Origin: Candidatus Segetimicrobium genomatis
GTDB lineage: Bacteria; Sysuimicrobiota; Sysuimicrobiia; Sysuimicrobiales; Kaftiobacteriaceae
DNA: 38,321 nt
Assembly: GCA_005882295.1 (NCBI GenBank)
Contig: VBAI01000009.1
Location: 1-38,321 of the forward strand
Reading direction: 5' to 3'
The notes under the pieces were generated by a model. The model was not told where the DNA came from and made no database searches. It was given only the letters and a program-made list of their open reading frames with translations. This document shows, piece by piece, positions 1 through 7,691 of the stretch. The stretch's first letter is position 1; each line of letters opens with the position of its first letter. Made by a program: the position numbers and the translations under genes.

Positions 1-303
1 CTCTACGCGCACCAGACGCGGCAGGAACTGGCGCTGAAGGTGCGCATCCCGCGTGACGATCCGCACGTGCCCTCGGTCACAGGGGTGTGGGACGGCGCCA
101 ACTGGCACGAGCGCGAGGCCTACGATCTGCTGGGGATCATCTTCGACGGGCACCCCAATCTGCGCCGCATCATGATGACCGACGACTGGGTCGGGCATCC
201 CCTCCGCAAAGACTACGTTTACCAGGACCCACCCTGGCTGGTCGAGGTGGCCAGGGAGCGACAGAAGGACGCCGAAGGCCTCGGGCTGGGAGAACGATCC
301 TAG
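1..303 (+). CDS. nuoC: NADH-quinone oxidoreductase subunit C (30 kDa subunit), C-terminal part
   Basis: This is the last 100 codons of a gene that begins before the window; the reading frame is open from base 1 to the TAG at 301-303. It carries the complex I 30-kDa signature ([11 protein letters not shown] at about residues 37-47 of the visible part), followed by GHPNLRRI and a C-terminal GHPLRKDY stretch typical of NuoC. NuoC forms part of the peripheral arm of respiratory complex I, on the cytoplasmic side, and binds next to NuoD. A NuoC-like subunit of a related membrane hydrogenase cannot be excluded because the N-terminus and neighbours are missing. No nuoD follows, so the rest of a nuo operon, if present, lies upstream or elsewhere. 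Confidence 0.9.
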   Translation, partial: LYAHQTRQELALKVRIPRDDPHVPSVTGVWDGANWHEREAYDLLGIIFDGHPNLRRIMMTDDWVGHPLRKDYVYQDPPWLVEVARERQKDAEGLGLGERS

Positions 304-345
304 CCCCGCTTCCATTCGTTGGCTTCCCGGTCGCTGGTTTACCGG

Positions 346-374
346 ACTTTTACACAACCCTCGTACCGTATGAT
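346..374 (+). promoter_or_regulatory. possible promoter for the molybdoenzyme genes
   Basis: A TATGAT hexamer at 369-374 matches the -10 consensus at five of six positions and lies 20 bases before the ATG at 395. There is no good -35: ACTTTT (346-351) has 17-bp spacing but is a poor match, and TTTACA (349-354) has only 14-bp spacing. A GGGAGGGG Shine-Dalgarno follows at 384-391. Weak prediction. Confidence 0.25.
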
Positions 375-394
375 CAGAGCCACGGGAGGGGTCC

Positions 395-991
395 ATGAAG
401 GAACGCATCGCGCGCCAGGATGTGAAAGACAGATTGCCCCCCGGGCAGTATCTGACTGAGAAGTGGCCGGTGCTGCATGCGGGCAGCATCCCGCGCTTCG
501 ACGCGGCACAGTGGGACTTCAAGGTCTGGGGGCTGGTGGAGCAGCCGGTGCGCCTGACCCACGCGGAGTTTGCCGCCCTGCCGAAAACCACGCTGCGCTG
601 CGACATCCACTGCGTGACCGCGTGGAGCAAACTAGGCGTCACCTTTGAGGGCGTGCCGGCCAAGGCGGTGCTGGCGCTGGCGAAGCCCAAGCCGGACGCG
701 AAGTTTGTGATGGTCCACGCCGAGCAGGGCTATGAAGCGAATCTCCCGCTGGAATACTTGCTGGCCGATGACGCCCTCTTCGCGTCCCGGGCCGACGGGC
801 AGGACCTGACTCCCGAGCACGGCTGGCCGCTGCGGCTGGTGGTGCCGCGGCTGTACTTCTGGAAGAGCGCCAAGTGGGTGCGCGGCGTGGAGCTGCTGCC
901 AAAAGATCGCCGCGGCTTCTGGGAACGGAACGGCTACCACAATCACGCCGATCCGTGGAAGGAGGAACGCTACTCCTCTCCCTGGGAGTAG
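395..991 (+). CDS. sulfite oxidase-like molybdopterin oxidoreductase (YuiH type)
   Basis: A 198-residue cytoplasmic protein with a single oxidoreductase molybdopterin-binding domain of the sulfite oxidase fold. The segment CDIHCVTAWSK (about residues 69-79) holds the cysteine expected to ligate molybdenum. The C-terminal block (PRLYFWKSAKWVRGVELL, then a Trp-Glu-Arg-Asn-Gly-Tyr-His-rich tail) is typical of the short 'sulfite oxidase-like' proteins. No signal peptide or membrane segment is visible, unlike the next two genes. The start is ATG 395, with GGGAGGGG just upstream. The substrate is unknown; members of this family are rarely characterised. The following gene starts only 8 bases after its stop, so the three molybdoenzymes look co-transcribed. 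Confidence 0.85.
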   Translation: MKERIARQDVKDRLPPGQYLTEKWPVLHAGSIPRFDAAQWDFKVWGLVEQPVRLTHAEFAALPKTTLRCDIHCVTAWSKLGVTFEGVPAKAVLALAKPKPDAKFVMVHAEQGYEANLPLEYLLADDALFASRADGQDLTPEHGWPLRLVVPRLYFWKSAKWVRGVELLPKDRRGFWERNGYHNHADPWKEERYSSPWE

Positions 992-998
992 CGCAGGG

Positions 999-2045
999 GT
1001 GTCCAGCCGCCCGCGGCACCACGGACCCGAGCTCACCCGGCGCGAACTCCTGAGGCGGTCCGCGGTGCTCGCCGCAGGTGCTCTCGCGGGCCCGGCACTG
1101 GCCCAGTGGGTGCGCGGCACGCGGCAGAATCTCGCTGCGGCCCAGGGCGTGGAGGTGCGCGGGCTGCCGGCGGAGGTCACCCCCACCGGCGAGTTCTACA
1201 TCGTCAGCAAGAACCCGCCGGGGTTCGATCCGGATCTGGACGCGTCGCTCTGGCGGCTGGAGGTCGCCGGCCGCACCCAGCCTCTGCGACTCAGTTATCG
1301 CGAGCTCCTCGCGCTGCCGTCGATGGAGCGGTCCCACACCCTGGAGTGCATCAGCAACGAAGTGGGTGGGAATCTCATCAGCAATGCGAAGTGGCGCGGG
1401 GTGCCCCTGCGCATGATTCTGGAGATGGCTGGGGCGGACACCACCGTGAGGAAGGTGGCGTTCCGGTGCGCGGACGGGTACACGACGGCGATCCCCATGA
1501 GCGATGCCCTGCACCCGGACACGCTGCTGGCGTATGAGATGAACGGAGAGCGGCTGCCATCCAAGCATGGGTTTCCTGCTCGGCTGCTGGTCGGCGGGTT
1601 GTATGGCATGAAGAATCCCAAGTGGATCACGCGCATCGAGCCGGCCGACCACTTCCTGGGCTACTGGGAGCAGCGGGGCTGGAGCCAGGAGGCTGTGGTG
1701 AAGACGATGTCCAAATTCACCACGCCGAACTCTGGAGCCACCCTGCCCGCCGGCCGGCCGGCGCAGCTGGGTGGTGTGGCCTACGCCGGCAATCGTGGAA
1801 TTCGCGCGGTCGAATGTTCCATCGATGACGGCCGCAGCTGGCTACCGGCCGCGATCAAGTCCGTGCCCGGGCCCGACACCTGGGTGCTGTGGGCGATGGA
1901 CTGGACACCGCCTGGGCCCGGGTCGTATCTGCTCCGGGTCAGGGCTGCGGACGGCACCGGACAGTGGCAGACAGCGGATGAAGCGCCGACGCTGCCGGAC
2001 GGCGCCTCTGGTCTGCACCGCGTTCGAGTATACACGCGGGCGTAA
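999..2045 (+). CDS. Tat-exported molybdopterin-dependent oxidoreductase (sulfite oxidase family)
   Basis: A 348-residue enzyme with a twin-arginine leader (TRRELLRRSAVLAAGALAG, about residues 13-31), predicting folded export to the periplasm. The molybdopterin domain spans about residues 65-230. The putative Mo-ligand cysteine is in LECISNEVGG (about 122-131), and KHGFPARLLVGGLYGMKNPKWI is the family's conserved late motif. The C-terminal 90 residues, with a GGVAYAGNRGIRAVECSIDDGRSW stretch in two parts, match the Mo-co dimerisation (Ig-like) domain of sulfite oxidases. The start is GTG 999, 8 bases after the previous stop; the Tat motif supports it. It is a close paralogue of the next gene. 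The electron acceptor and substrate cannot be told from sequence. Confidence 0.88.
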   Translation: MSSRPRHHGPELTRRELLRRSAVLAAGALAGPALAQWVRGTRQNLAAAQGVEVRGLPAEVTPTGEFYIVSKNPPGFDPDLDASLWRLEVAGRTQPLRLSYRELLALPSMERSHTLECISNEVGGNLISNAKWRGVPLRMILEMAGADTTVRKVAFRCADGYTTAIPMSDALHPDTLLAYEMNGERLPSKHGFPARLLVGGLYGMKNPKWITRIEPADHFLGYWEQRGWSQEAVVKTMSKFTTPNSGATLPAGRPAQLGGVAYAGNRGIRAVECSIDDGRSWLPAAIKSVPGPDTWVLWAMDWTPPGPGSYLLRVRAADGTGQWQTADEAPTLPDGASGLHRVRVYTRA

Positions 2046-2063
2046 TCGGGGAGTCTGATTGCC

Positions 2064-3605
2064 ATGATGACATCTGTCACGCGGGTAGGGTTTTGGGCCG
2101 GTCTGGCCGCAGGACTCCTGGTGGTCATCGCCATGTACTTCGGCTGGTTTACGGGGCACGTCCCCGCGGTCGCCCTGGCATTGTGGGAACGGCAGATGCG
2201 GCTCATCCCGCTGCAGGTGTTTTCCTTCCTAATCGTACGCCTCAAGTTCGCTGCCAAACCGGCGGCGTTTTGGGGCATGCTGGCAGCGCTGGTCGTGCTG
2301 CTGGGCCTGATTGGCGCGCTGCTGGCGCGGTGGATTGGACGGCGGCCGGGGCGGCTGCTGGTGGCCTCCTGGGTCGTCGTCACCGGCCTCCTGACCGCGC
2401 TGGCGTTTGGTCCCGCATCCCGCTATCTGGCGGAGCGTCTGGCCGCGGAGGGCCGGGCCAGCAGCGGCTCCACGGTGCCGCTGGCTCTGGCCGCCTACGG
2501 CGTCTTGTTTGCGGTGGTCTACACCGCGCTGATCGTGATGCAATCACGCCGGACCGCGACCGGCACGCCGGCCTCTGGAGGTGTGACCCGTCGCGAGGTC
2601 CTCTCCCGAACGGTGACGATTCTAATCGCGTCAGCTGCCGGCATCTCCGCGGCCCAGTGGGTGCTAACGGCAGTGCACCGTGCCACCGCGGCGGTGCAGA
2701 GTGCGTTCGCCCGCGTCCGCGGGCTTCCCCCGGAGATCACGGTCAATGAGCAGTTCTATGTCGTCAGCAAGAACCCGCCAGGATTTGATCCCGTGGTGGA
2801 GGTCGCCCGATGGGCGCTGGACATCGGCGGCCTGGTCGGCACGCCTGTCCGGCTCAGCCTTGGTGAACTGCGGGCGATGCCGGCGGTCGAGCAGCTGCAG
2901 ACGCTGGAGTGTATCAGCAATGAGGTGGGCGGGGATCTGATCAGCAACGCGAAGTGGAAGGGCGTGCCGTTGCGCGACGTCCTCATGCGCGCCGGAGGCC
3001 CGGCCGCCACGGCGGTGAAGGTGGCGTTCCGCTGCGCCGACGGCTACTCGGAGTCGATCCCGCTCACCGATGCGATGCATCCCAGCACGCTCCTGGTCTA
3101 TGAGATGAACGGCGAGCCATTGCCGGCCAAGCACGGCTTCCCGGTCCGCCTGCTGGTCCCGGGATTGTTCGGGATGAAAAATCCCAAGTGGATCACCAAG
3201 ATTGAGGTCGTGAACTACGACTTCCGCGGATATTGGGAGGCGTCCGGGTGGAGCGAGGAAGCCGTCGCGAAGACGATGTCCGAGTTCATCACGGCGCCAC
3301 GCTCCGCAGCCGTCGGGGACATCGGGCTGGGCGGTGTCGCCTACGGCGGTGACCGCGGGATCAAGGCTGTCGAATACAGCTCCGACGGCGGGGCGACGTG
3401 GGTAGTGGCGGAGGTCAAGCCGCCGCTGGGGCCATTCACCTGGGTGCTGTGGGCGGCGCTGTGGACGCCGACGGCACCAGGCGAGTACACCCTGAAAGTT
3501 CGCGCGAAGGATGGCCTCGGTGTCGTGCAGACGGCCCGGGAGGTTCCGACGCTGCCGGATGGCGCGTCGGGGTACCACGCGGTCCGCATTCGCGTCACGA
3601 AGTAA
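2064..3605 (+). CDS. membrane-anchored molybdopterin-dependent oxidoreductase
   Basis: A 513-residue protein. The first 200 residues hold about five hydrophobic helices (roughly 8-26, 67-88, 99-117, 137-158, 180-200), and the TRREVLSR motif precedes the last one, like an internal Tat-type signal anchor. The rest (about 215-513) aligns with the preceding enzyme: EQFYVVSKNPPGFDP, LECISNEVGGDLISNAKW with the putative Mo-ligand Cys, KHGFPVRLLVPGLFGMKNPK, then the dimerisation domain ending in LPDGASGYHAVRI. The periplasmic catalytic domain would therefore be tethered to the inner membrane. The membrane part may pass electrons or only anchor; no paired heme-binding histidines are obvious. The start is ATG 2064 (ATG 2067 is also possible). 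It probably arose by tandem duplication plus gain or loss of the membrane domain. Confidence 0.87.
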   Translation: MMTSVTRVGFWAGLAAGLLVVIAMYFGWFTGHVPAVALALWERQMRLIPLQVFSFLIVRLKFAAKPAAFWGMLAALVVLLGLIGALLARWIGRRPGRLLVASWVVVTGLLTALAFGPASRYLAERLAAEGRASSGSTVPLALAAYGVLFAVVYTALIVMQSRRTATGTPASGGVTRREVLSRTVTILIASAAGISAAQWVLTAVHRATAAVQSAFARVRGLPPEITVNEQFYVVSKNPPGFDPVVEVARWALDIGGLVGTPVRLSLGELRAMPAVEQLQTLECISNEVGGDLISNAKWKGVPLRDVLMRAGGPAATAVKVAFRCADGYSESIPLTDAMHPSTLLVYEMNGEPLPAKHGFPVRLLVPGLFGMKNPKWITKIEVVNYDFRGYWEASGWSEEAVAKTMSEFITAPRSAAVGDIGLGGVAYGGDRGIKAVEYSSDGGATWVVAEVKPPLGPFTWVLWAALWTPTAPGEYTLKVRAKDGLGVVQTAREVPTLPDGASGYHAVRIRVTK

Positions 3606-3641
3606 CCGCGCACTGTTCTCGATGGAGCGGGGAAGGTTTGC

Positions 3642-3670
3642 TTGACGCCTCCGGCGTCGGACCCTATAGT
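3642..3670 (+). promoter_or_regulatory. sigma70-type promoter upstream of DUF2203/lpd operon
   Basis: TTGACG (3642-3647) and TATAGT (3665-3670) are separated by exactly 17 bp, five-of-six matches to both consensus boxes. The predicted transcription start (about 3677) is only about 8 bases before GTG 3685 and 14 before ATG 3691, so the leader is very short. It would drive DUF2203, lpd and the dehydrogenase genes. Confidence 0.65.
3644..3658. promoter_or_regulatory. operator-like inverted repeat inside the promoter
   Basis: GACGCC-TCC-GGCGTC is a perfect 6-bp inverted repeat with a 3-bp centre. It overlaps the end of the -35 box and most of the -35/-10 spacer, the usual place for a repressor operator. 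It could also be chance in GC-rich DNA. No regulator gene is adjacent. Confidence 0.35.
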
Positions 3671-3684
3671 GGGAACGGGACCCG

Positions 3685-4113
3685 GTGCCGATGCGGCCCT
3701 TTCGCCATTTTTCCCTCGACGAGGCCAATCGGACGCTTGAACAGGCAGCGCCGTTGCTGGCCCGCCTCAAAGACCTGCACGCCTCTGCCATGTCGTTGAA
3801 AGAGCGCCTGGACATTCTCTGGCAGCGCCTGGACGCCGGGGATCGTGTGCTCGACGAGATCGCCACGCGCCAGCAAGGACTCGACACGCAGGCGCGGGAG
3901 ATTACAGAGCTGCTGGGGCGTCTGCAGGAGATCGGTTGCGTCGTCCGTGATCCGCAGACGGGGCTGATCGACTTCCCGGCACAGGCCGGCGGCACAGAGT
4001 TCTATCTGTGCTGGCGCCTGGGGGAAGATGCCGTCCACTACTGGCATGGGGTGCAGGAGGGGTTTGCCGGGCGGAAGCCGCTGAGCACGATGCCCGGGCG
4101 CCTGATTCACTAG
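3685..4113 (+). CDS. DUF2203 family protein
   Basis: A 142-residue soluble protein. The N-terminal two thirds are predicted helical and heptad-like (FSLDEANRTLEQAAPLLARL, then a long coil to about residue 85). The C-terminal third carries the DUF2203 hallmark: GCVVRDPQTGLIDFPA, EFYLCWRLGE, then a YWHGVQEGFAGRKPL block. The function is unknown. GTG 3685 is given as the start; ATG 3691, two codons later, is equally plausible (GGGA at 3677-3680). The gene lies directly behind the strong promoter and ends 20 bases before the lipoamide dehydrogenase start, so it is probably the first gene of the 2-oxoacid dehydrogenase operon. A role in that metabolism is inference only. Confidence 0.85.
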   Translation: MPMRPFRHFSLDEANRTLEQAAPLLARLKDLHASAMSLKERLDILWQRLDAGDRVLDEIATRQQGLDTQAREITELLGRLQEIGCVVRDPQTGLIDFPAQAGGTEFYLCWRLGEDAVHYWHGVQEGFAGRKPLSTMPGRLIH

Positions 4114-4133
4114 GCACGGAGGACCTGTTGGCG

Positions 4134-5537
4134 ATGCCTGATCCGTACGATCTCATCGTCATCGGCGGTGGTCCCGGCGGGTATGTGGGTGCCATCCGCG
4201 CCGCACAGCTCGGGCTCAGAGTGGCGCTGGTGGAGCGGGAAAAGGTCGGCGGGACCTGCCTGCACATCGGCTGCATTCCCACCAAGGCCATGCTGCACAC
4301 CGCCGAACTGCTCGAACACCTCAAAGATCCCCGGGAACTGGGCCTGTCCGTGGACAGCGTGGCCGTCGATCTGCTCGCGGTGCAGCGCCGCAAGGCCCGC
4401 GTCGTCGATCAACTGCACAAGGGCGTCCAGTCGCTGATGCGCAAGAATAAAATCGATGTCTTCATCGGCGAAGGACGTTTTCTCAGCACCACGAAGATCG
4501 GCGCCGCGCTGGCCGACGGGTCGGAGACCGAACTGACCGGCAAGCACCTCCTTGTGGCCACCGGCTCGGCGCCCCGCACAGTCCCCGGCATCGCCTTCGA
4601 TCACACCCGTATCATTGACAGCACCGACGCCCTCAATTTGGAGGCGGTGCCGCGGTCGATCGCCATTCTCGGGGCCGGCCCGGTGGGCGTGGAGTTTGCC
4701 AGCCTGTTTCGCGCCTTCGGCAGCGAGGTCACGGTGATTGAGCTGCTGCCAACGTTGGTGCCGCTGGAAGACGAGGAGATCGGGCAGGCGCTGGAGCGGG
4801 GATTCTCACGGCGGGGGATCAAAGTGCTCACCCAGGCCACGGCCAAGTCGGCGGAGGTGGCCAGCAACCGGGTCAAAATTACAGTGGGACGGGGAGACCA
4901 GCTTTCCGCCCTGGAGGCAGAGTACCTGCTGGTCGCGGTGGGACGCGCGCCGGTGACCGATGGACTGGCGGTGGCCGAGGCAGGTGTCTCGCTCGAGAAG
5001 GGTGCCGTGAAGGTGGACGGACAGTTCCGCACGACGGCCGCGAACATTTATGCCATCGGCGACGTCCTGACCGGACAGGCGCCCTTCCGGCTCGCCCATG
5101 TCGCCAGCGACGAGGCGATCGCTGCGGTGGAGACGATCGCCGGCCAGCGCACGCATACGCCCAACTACGATACGGTCCCGCGGCCCACGTTCTGCATTCC
5201 GCAGGTGGCCACGGTCGGGCTGAGCGAGCGGCAGGCCAAAGAGCGCGGGCGTGACGTGAAGGTAGGGCGGTTCAGTTTCCAGGCGAACAGCAAGGCGACC
5301 ATCGAGGGGTCCCGCGAGGGACTGGTCAAGGTCGTGACCGACGCCAAGATCGGCGAGCTCCTGGGCATTCACATGATCGGGCCGGGGGTGACCGAGTTGC
5401 TGGCCGAAGGTGTGGCGGCCAAATACCTGGAAGCGACGGTGGCCGAACTCGGTATGGCGGTCCACTCGCATCCTACGCTGTCTGAAGCGCTGAAGGAAGC
5501 GGCGCTCGACGCGATGGGGCGAGTCATTCACATGTGA
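4134..5537 (+). CDS. lpdA: dihydrolipoyl dehydrogenase (E3)
   Basis: A 467-residue FAD flavoprotein that reoxidises dihydrolipoamide on the E2 component with NAD+. Visible motifs are the FAD-binding GGGPGG near residue 11, the redox-active disulfide in GGTCLHIGCIPTKA (Cys-x4-Cys), the NAD-binding GAGPVGVEFAS near 178, AIGDVL (second FAD site, about 308) and the C-terminal HSHPTLSEA with the catalytic His-Glu pair. ATG 4134 is chosen; TTG 4128, two codons upstream, is closer to the GGAGG at 4118-4122. A longer open frame to 4008 overlaps DUF2203 and has no homology, so it is rejected. The gene is the first enzyme gene of the E3-E1-E2 operon and overlaps the upstream frame extension of the E1 alpha gene by only a few bases. 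Confidence 0.93.
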   Translation: MPDPYDLIVIGGGPGGYVGAIRAAQLGLRVALVEREKVGGTCLHIGCIPTKAMLHTAELLEHLKDPRELGLSVDSVAVDLLAVQRRKARVVDQLHKGVQSLMRKNKIDVFIGEGRFLSTTKIGAALADGSETELTGKHLLVATGSAPRTVPGIAFDHTRIIDSTDALNLEAVPRSIAILGAGPVGVEFASLFRAFGSEVTVIELLPTLVPLEDEEIGQALERGFSRRGIKVLTQATAKSAEVASNRVKITVGRGDQLSALEAEYLLVAVGRAPVTDGLAVAEAGVSLEKGAVKVDGQFRTTAANIYAIGDVLTGQAPFRLAHVASDEAIAAVETIAGQRTHTPNYDTVPRPTFCIPQVATVGLSERQAKERGRDVKVGRFSFQANSKATIEGSREGLVKVVTDAKIGELLGIHMIGPGVTELLAEGVAAKYLEATVAELGMAVHSHPTLSEALKEAALDAMGRVIHM

Positions 5538-5560
5538 CGCGTAGGGGGAGGGGGCGGCGG

Positions 5561-6577
5561 GTGAGCGCTGAGGCCAAAACGGTCCAAGCCCGGCACCGGG
5601 TCCTGGGATTGTCCGATCAGGACGTCCTGGAGATGTACTACTATGTCGCCCTGGCCCGCGCGCTGGACGAGCGGATGTGGGTCTTGCAGCGGGCGGGCAA
5701 AGCGATGTTCGTGATCTCCGGGGCGGGCCATGAAGGCTGCCAGGTCGCGGCGATGTGGCCGATGGACAAGAAGCTGGACTGGTTTGTTCCCTACTACCGC
5801 TCGGTGGCCGCCTGTCTGGTCAAAGGCATGACGGCGACCGACATGCTGTTGGGATTGTTTGCCCGCGCCACCGATCCCAGCAGCGGCGGCCGGCAGATGC
5901 CGGGGCATTACGGCCACCCGCGATTCAAGATCCTGTCGACGAGCAGCCCCGTCGGGACACAGTACCCGCATGCGGTCGGAATCGCCTACGCGAGTAGGCT
6001 CCGCCGGACCGGCGAGGTCACCATGGTCAGCATCGGCGAAGGCGGCACCAGCCAGGGGGACTGGCATGAAGCCCTGAACTTTGCCGCCATTCACAAGTGT
6101 CCTGTCCTCCTGATTGTCGAGAACAATGAGCTGGCGATCTCGGTGCCCCTGCGCAAGCAGATGGCGGTGAGCAGCGTGGCCGTGCGGGCCGCCGGGTACG
6201 GCATGCCAGGCGTGACCGCGGATGGAAGCGACGTCTTGGAGTGCTTCCGCGTCACCAGGGAGGCGTACGATCGGGCCAAGCGCGGCGAAGGGCCCACGTT
6301 GATCGAATTCGCCGTCCCACGCCTGGGATCGCACAGCAGCGATGATCAGCAGGAGCGGTATCGCTCTCGAGAGGAGTTGGAACAGGTCCGGAAACGCGAT
6401 CCCCTCTTGACGTTTCGGGCCTACCTGGAGCGCGTGGGTTTGCTCACGCAGGGGACGCTGCAGGACATGACCGACCGCGTCCGGCGTGAGATCGACCTGT
6501 CCACCGATGAAGCCGACCGCGCCCCGCTGCCGCAGCCGGATACCGCGACGCGGCACGTGTTCTACGAGGGGGAGTAG
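5561..6577 (+). CDS. 2-oxoacid dehydrogenase E1 component, alpha subunit
   Basis: A 338-residue thiamine diphosphate enzyme subunit that decarboxylates a 2-oxoacid and passes the acyl group to lipoyl-E2. The TPP-binding stretch runs from GEGGTSQGDW through NFAAIHKCPVLLIVENN (about residues 160-192), with the usual acidic-Gly start and Asn-Asn end. SHSSDDQQERYR (about 264-275) resembles the phosphorylation-loop region of branched-chain 2-oxoacid dehydrogenase E1 alpha (HSTSDD), so branched-chain 2-oxoacids are as likely a substrate as pyruvate. GTG 5561 is chosen because a strong GGGGGAGGGGG purine tract (5544-5554) lies just upstream; an earlier GTG at 5534 overlaps the lpd stop and lacks a ribosome site. 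It is followed by E1 beta after 7 bases. Confidence 0.9.
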   Translation: MSAEAKTVQARHRVLGLSDQDVLEMYYYVALARALDERMWVLQRAGKAMFVISGAGHEGCQVAAMWPMDKKLDWFVPYYRSVAACLVKGMTATDMLLGLFARATDPSSGGRQMPGHYGHPRFKILSTSSPVGTQYPHAVGIAYASRLRRTGEVTMVSIGEGGTSQGDWHEALNFAAIHKCPVLLIVENNELAISVPLRKQMAVSSVAVRAAGYGMPGVTADGSDVLECFRVTREAYDRAKRGEGPTLIEFAVPRLGSHSSDDQQERYRSREELEQVRKRDPLLTFRAYLERVGLLTQGTLQDMTDRVRREIDLSTDEADRAPLPQPDTATRHVFYEGE

Positions 6578-6584
6578 GCGCCCC

Positions 6585-7568
6585 ATGGCGGAGATCCGGT
6601 ACATCGACGCGATCAACCAGGCCCACCACGAGGAGATGGCGCGCGATGCGCGTGTGCTCGTCCTGGGTGAAGACGTCGGCCGCAAGGGCGGCGTCTTCGG
6701 GGCGACGATGGGGCTGGTCGAGAAGTTTGGGGAGGATCGGGTCATCGATACTCCCCTGGCGGAGTCGTCGATCGCCGGTGTGGCCATTGGCATGGCTGCC
6801 AATGGCTTGCTGCCGATCGCCGAGTTTCAGTTTGCCGACTTCATCCACCCGGCCTTCAACCAGATTGTCAGCGAGGCGGCACGGATGCGATACCGGTCCA
6901 ACGGCCTCTACGGTTGTCCGGTGGTGTTCCGCGCCCCCTACGGCGGATCGCACGGCACCGCCCTGTACCACTCGCAGTCGATCGAGGCCTTTTATGCCCA
7001 CGTCCCAGGCCTGAAGGTCGTGGCCCCCTCCACCCCGTACGATGCCAAGGGCATGCTGAAGGCCGCCATCCGGGATCCCGACCCCGTGATGTTTCTGGAG
7101 CACAAGCGGATGTATCGGATCGTGCGCGGCGAGGTTCCGGACGGCGACTATACGGTGCCGATTGGCCCGGCGGTGGTGCGCCGGCAGGGCAGGGATCTCT
7201 CGCTGTTCGCCTACGGCTGGATGTTGAACGAATCGCTGGCAGCGGCCGAAAGCGTGGCCGCTGAAGGGATCGACGTCGAGGTCACAGACGTCCGGACCCT
7301 GGCCCCGCTGGACACGGATACGATCCTCACCTCGGTGGCGAAGACCAACCGCGCGTTGATTGTATATGAGGATAACCTGTTCCTGGGCTACGGCGCCGAG
7401 ATCGCCGCGCGCATCGCGGAGGCGGCATTCTTCGATCTGGATGCGCCGGTGACGCGGTTGGCCGGACCCGATGTCCCCGGCATCCCGTTCGCCAAGCCAC
7501 TCGAGGAATGGTTCTCCATCACCAAGGACAAGATTGCCACGGCCATACGCAAATTGGCAGCGTACTAA
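6585..7568 (+). CDS. 2-oxoacid dehydrogenase E1 component, beta subunit
   Basis: A 327-residue transketolase-like subunit that pairs with E1 alpha to form the alpha2-beta2 decarboxylase. Conserved blocks include VLVLGEDVGRKGGVFGAT, DTPLAESSIAGVAIGMA, EFQFADFIHPAFNQI, RAPYGGSHG with the family's Gly-rich loop, and a C-terminal domain ending with the motif RLAGPDVPGIPFAKPLE. The length is normal for PdhB/BkdB-type subunits. The start at ATG 6585 is supported by GAGGGGGAG just upstream (6566-6574). Its stop at 7566-7568 is followed by an inverted 9-nt tandem array that separates it from E2, the only sizable gap inside this operon. The exact 2-oxoacid (pyruvate, branched-chain or acetoin) cannot be decided. 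Confidence 0.92.
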   Translation: MAEIRYIDAINQAHHEEMARDARVLVLGEDVGRKGGVFGATMGLVEKFGEDRVIDTPLAESSIAGVAIGMAANGLLPIAEFQFADFIHPAFNQIVSEAARMRYRSNGLYGCPVVFRAPYGGSHGTALYHSQSIEAFYAHVPGLKVVAPSTPYDAKGMLKAAIRDPDPVMFLEHKRMYRIVRGEVPDGDYTVPIGPAVVRRQGRDLSLFAYGWMLNESLAAAESVAAEGIDVEVTDVRTLAPLDTDTILTSVAKTNRALIVYEDNLFLGYGAEIAARIAEAAFFDLDAPVTRLAGPDVPGIPFAKPLEEWFSITKDKIATAIRKLAAY

Positions 7569-7571
7569 GAA

Positions 7572-7683
7572 GTCTACCCAGTCGTCCCTGTCTACCCGGT
7601 CTCCCCAGTCCACTGCCGGTGTGATCCGCAGCGTCAGTAGACTGGGAAGACTGGGACGACTGAGGAGACTGGGAAGATTCGGG
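7572..7683. repeat. inverted pair of 9-nt tandem arrays
   Basis: Left arm 7572-7611 consists of four 9-nt units (gtctaccca, gtcgtccct, gtctacccg, gtctcccca) plus a partial. Right arm 7639-7683 has the complementary 9-nt units (agactggga twice, cgactgagg, agactggga, a degenerate agattcggg). The two arms could fold into a long imperfect hairpin with a loop of about 27 nt, directly between the E1 beta stop and the E2 ribosome site. No T-tract follows, so it is not a classic terminator. It shares its architecture with three other intergenic loci in the window. Confidence 0.75.
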
Positions 7684-7691
7684 GAGGCTCG

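Noticed and set aside
2664-3995. Long open frames on the minus strand here and opposite lpdA, E2, tamB and lpx genes
   Set aside because: They are shadows of GC-rich codon use opposite well-identified genes, with no recognisable domains or ribosome sites.
4008-4133. Upstream extension of the lipoamide dehydrogenase frame
   Set aside because: It overlaps DUF2203 for over 100 bases, has no homology to E3, and a well-placed ribosome site serves 4128/4134.
5534-5560. Earlier GTG start for E1 alpha at 5534
   Set aside because: It overlaps the lpdA stop, lacks a ribosome site, and adds a basic stretch that simply translates the purine-rich ribosome site of GTG 5561.
7572-7683. CRISPR-like array
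   Set aside because: Units are 9 nt without spacers and occur as an inverted pair; no cas genes are present anywhere in the window.
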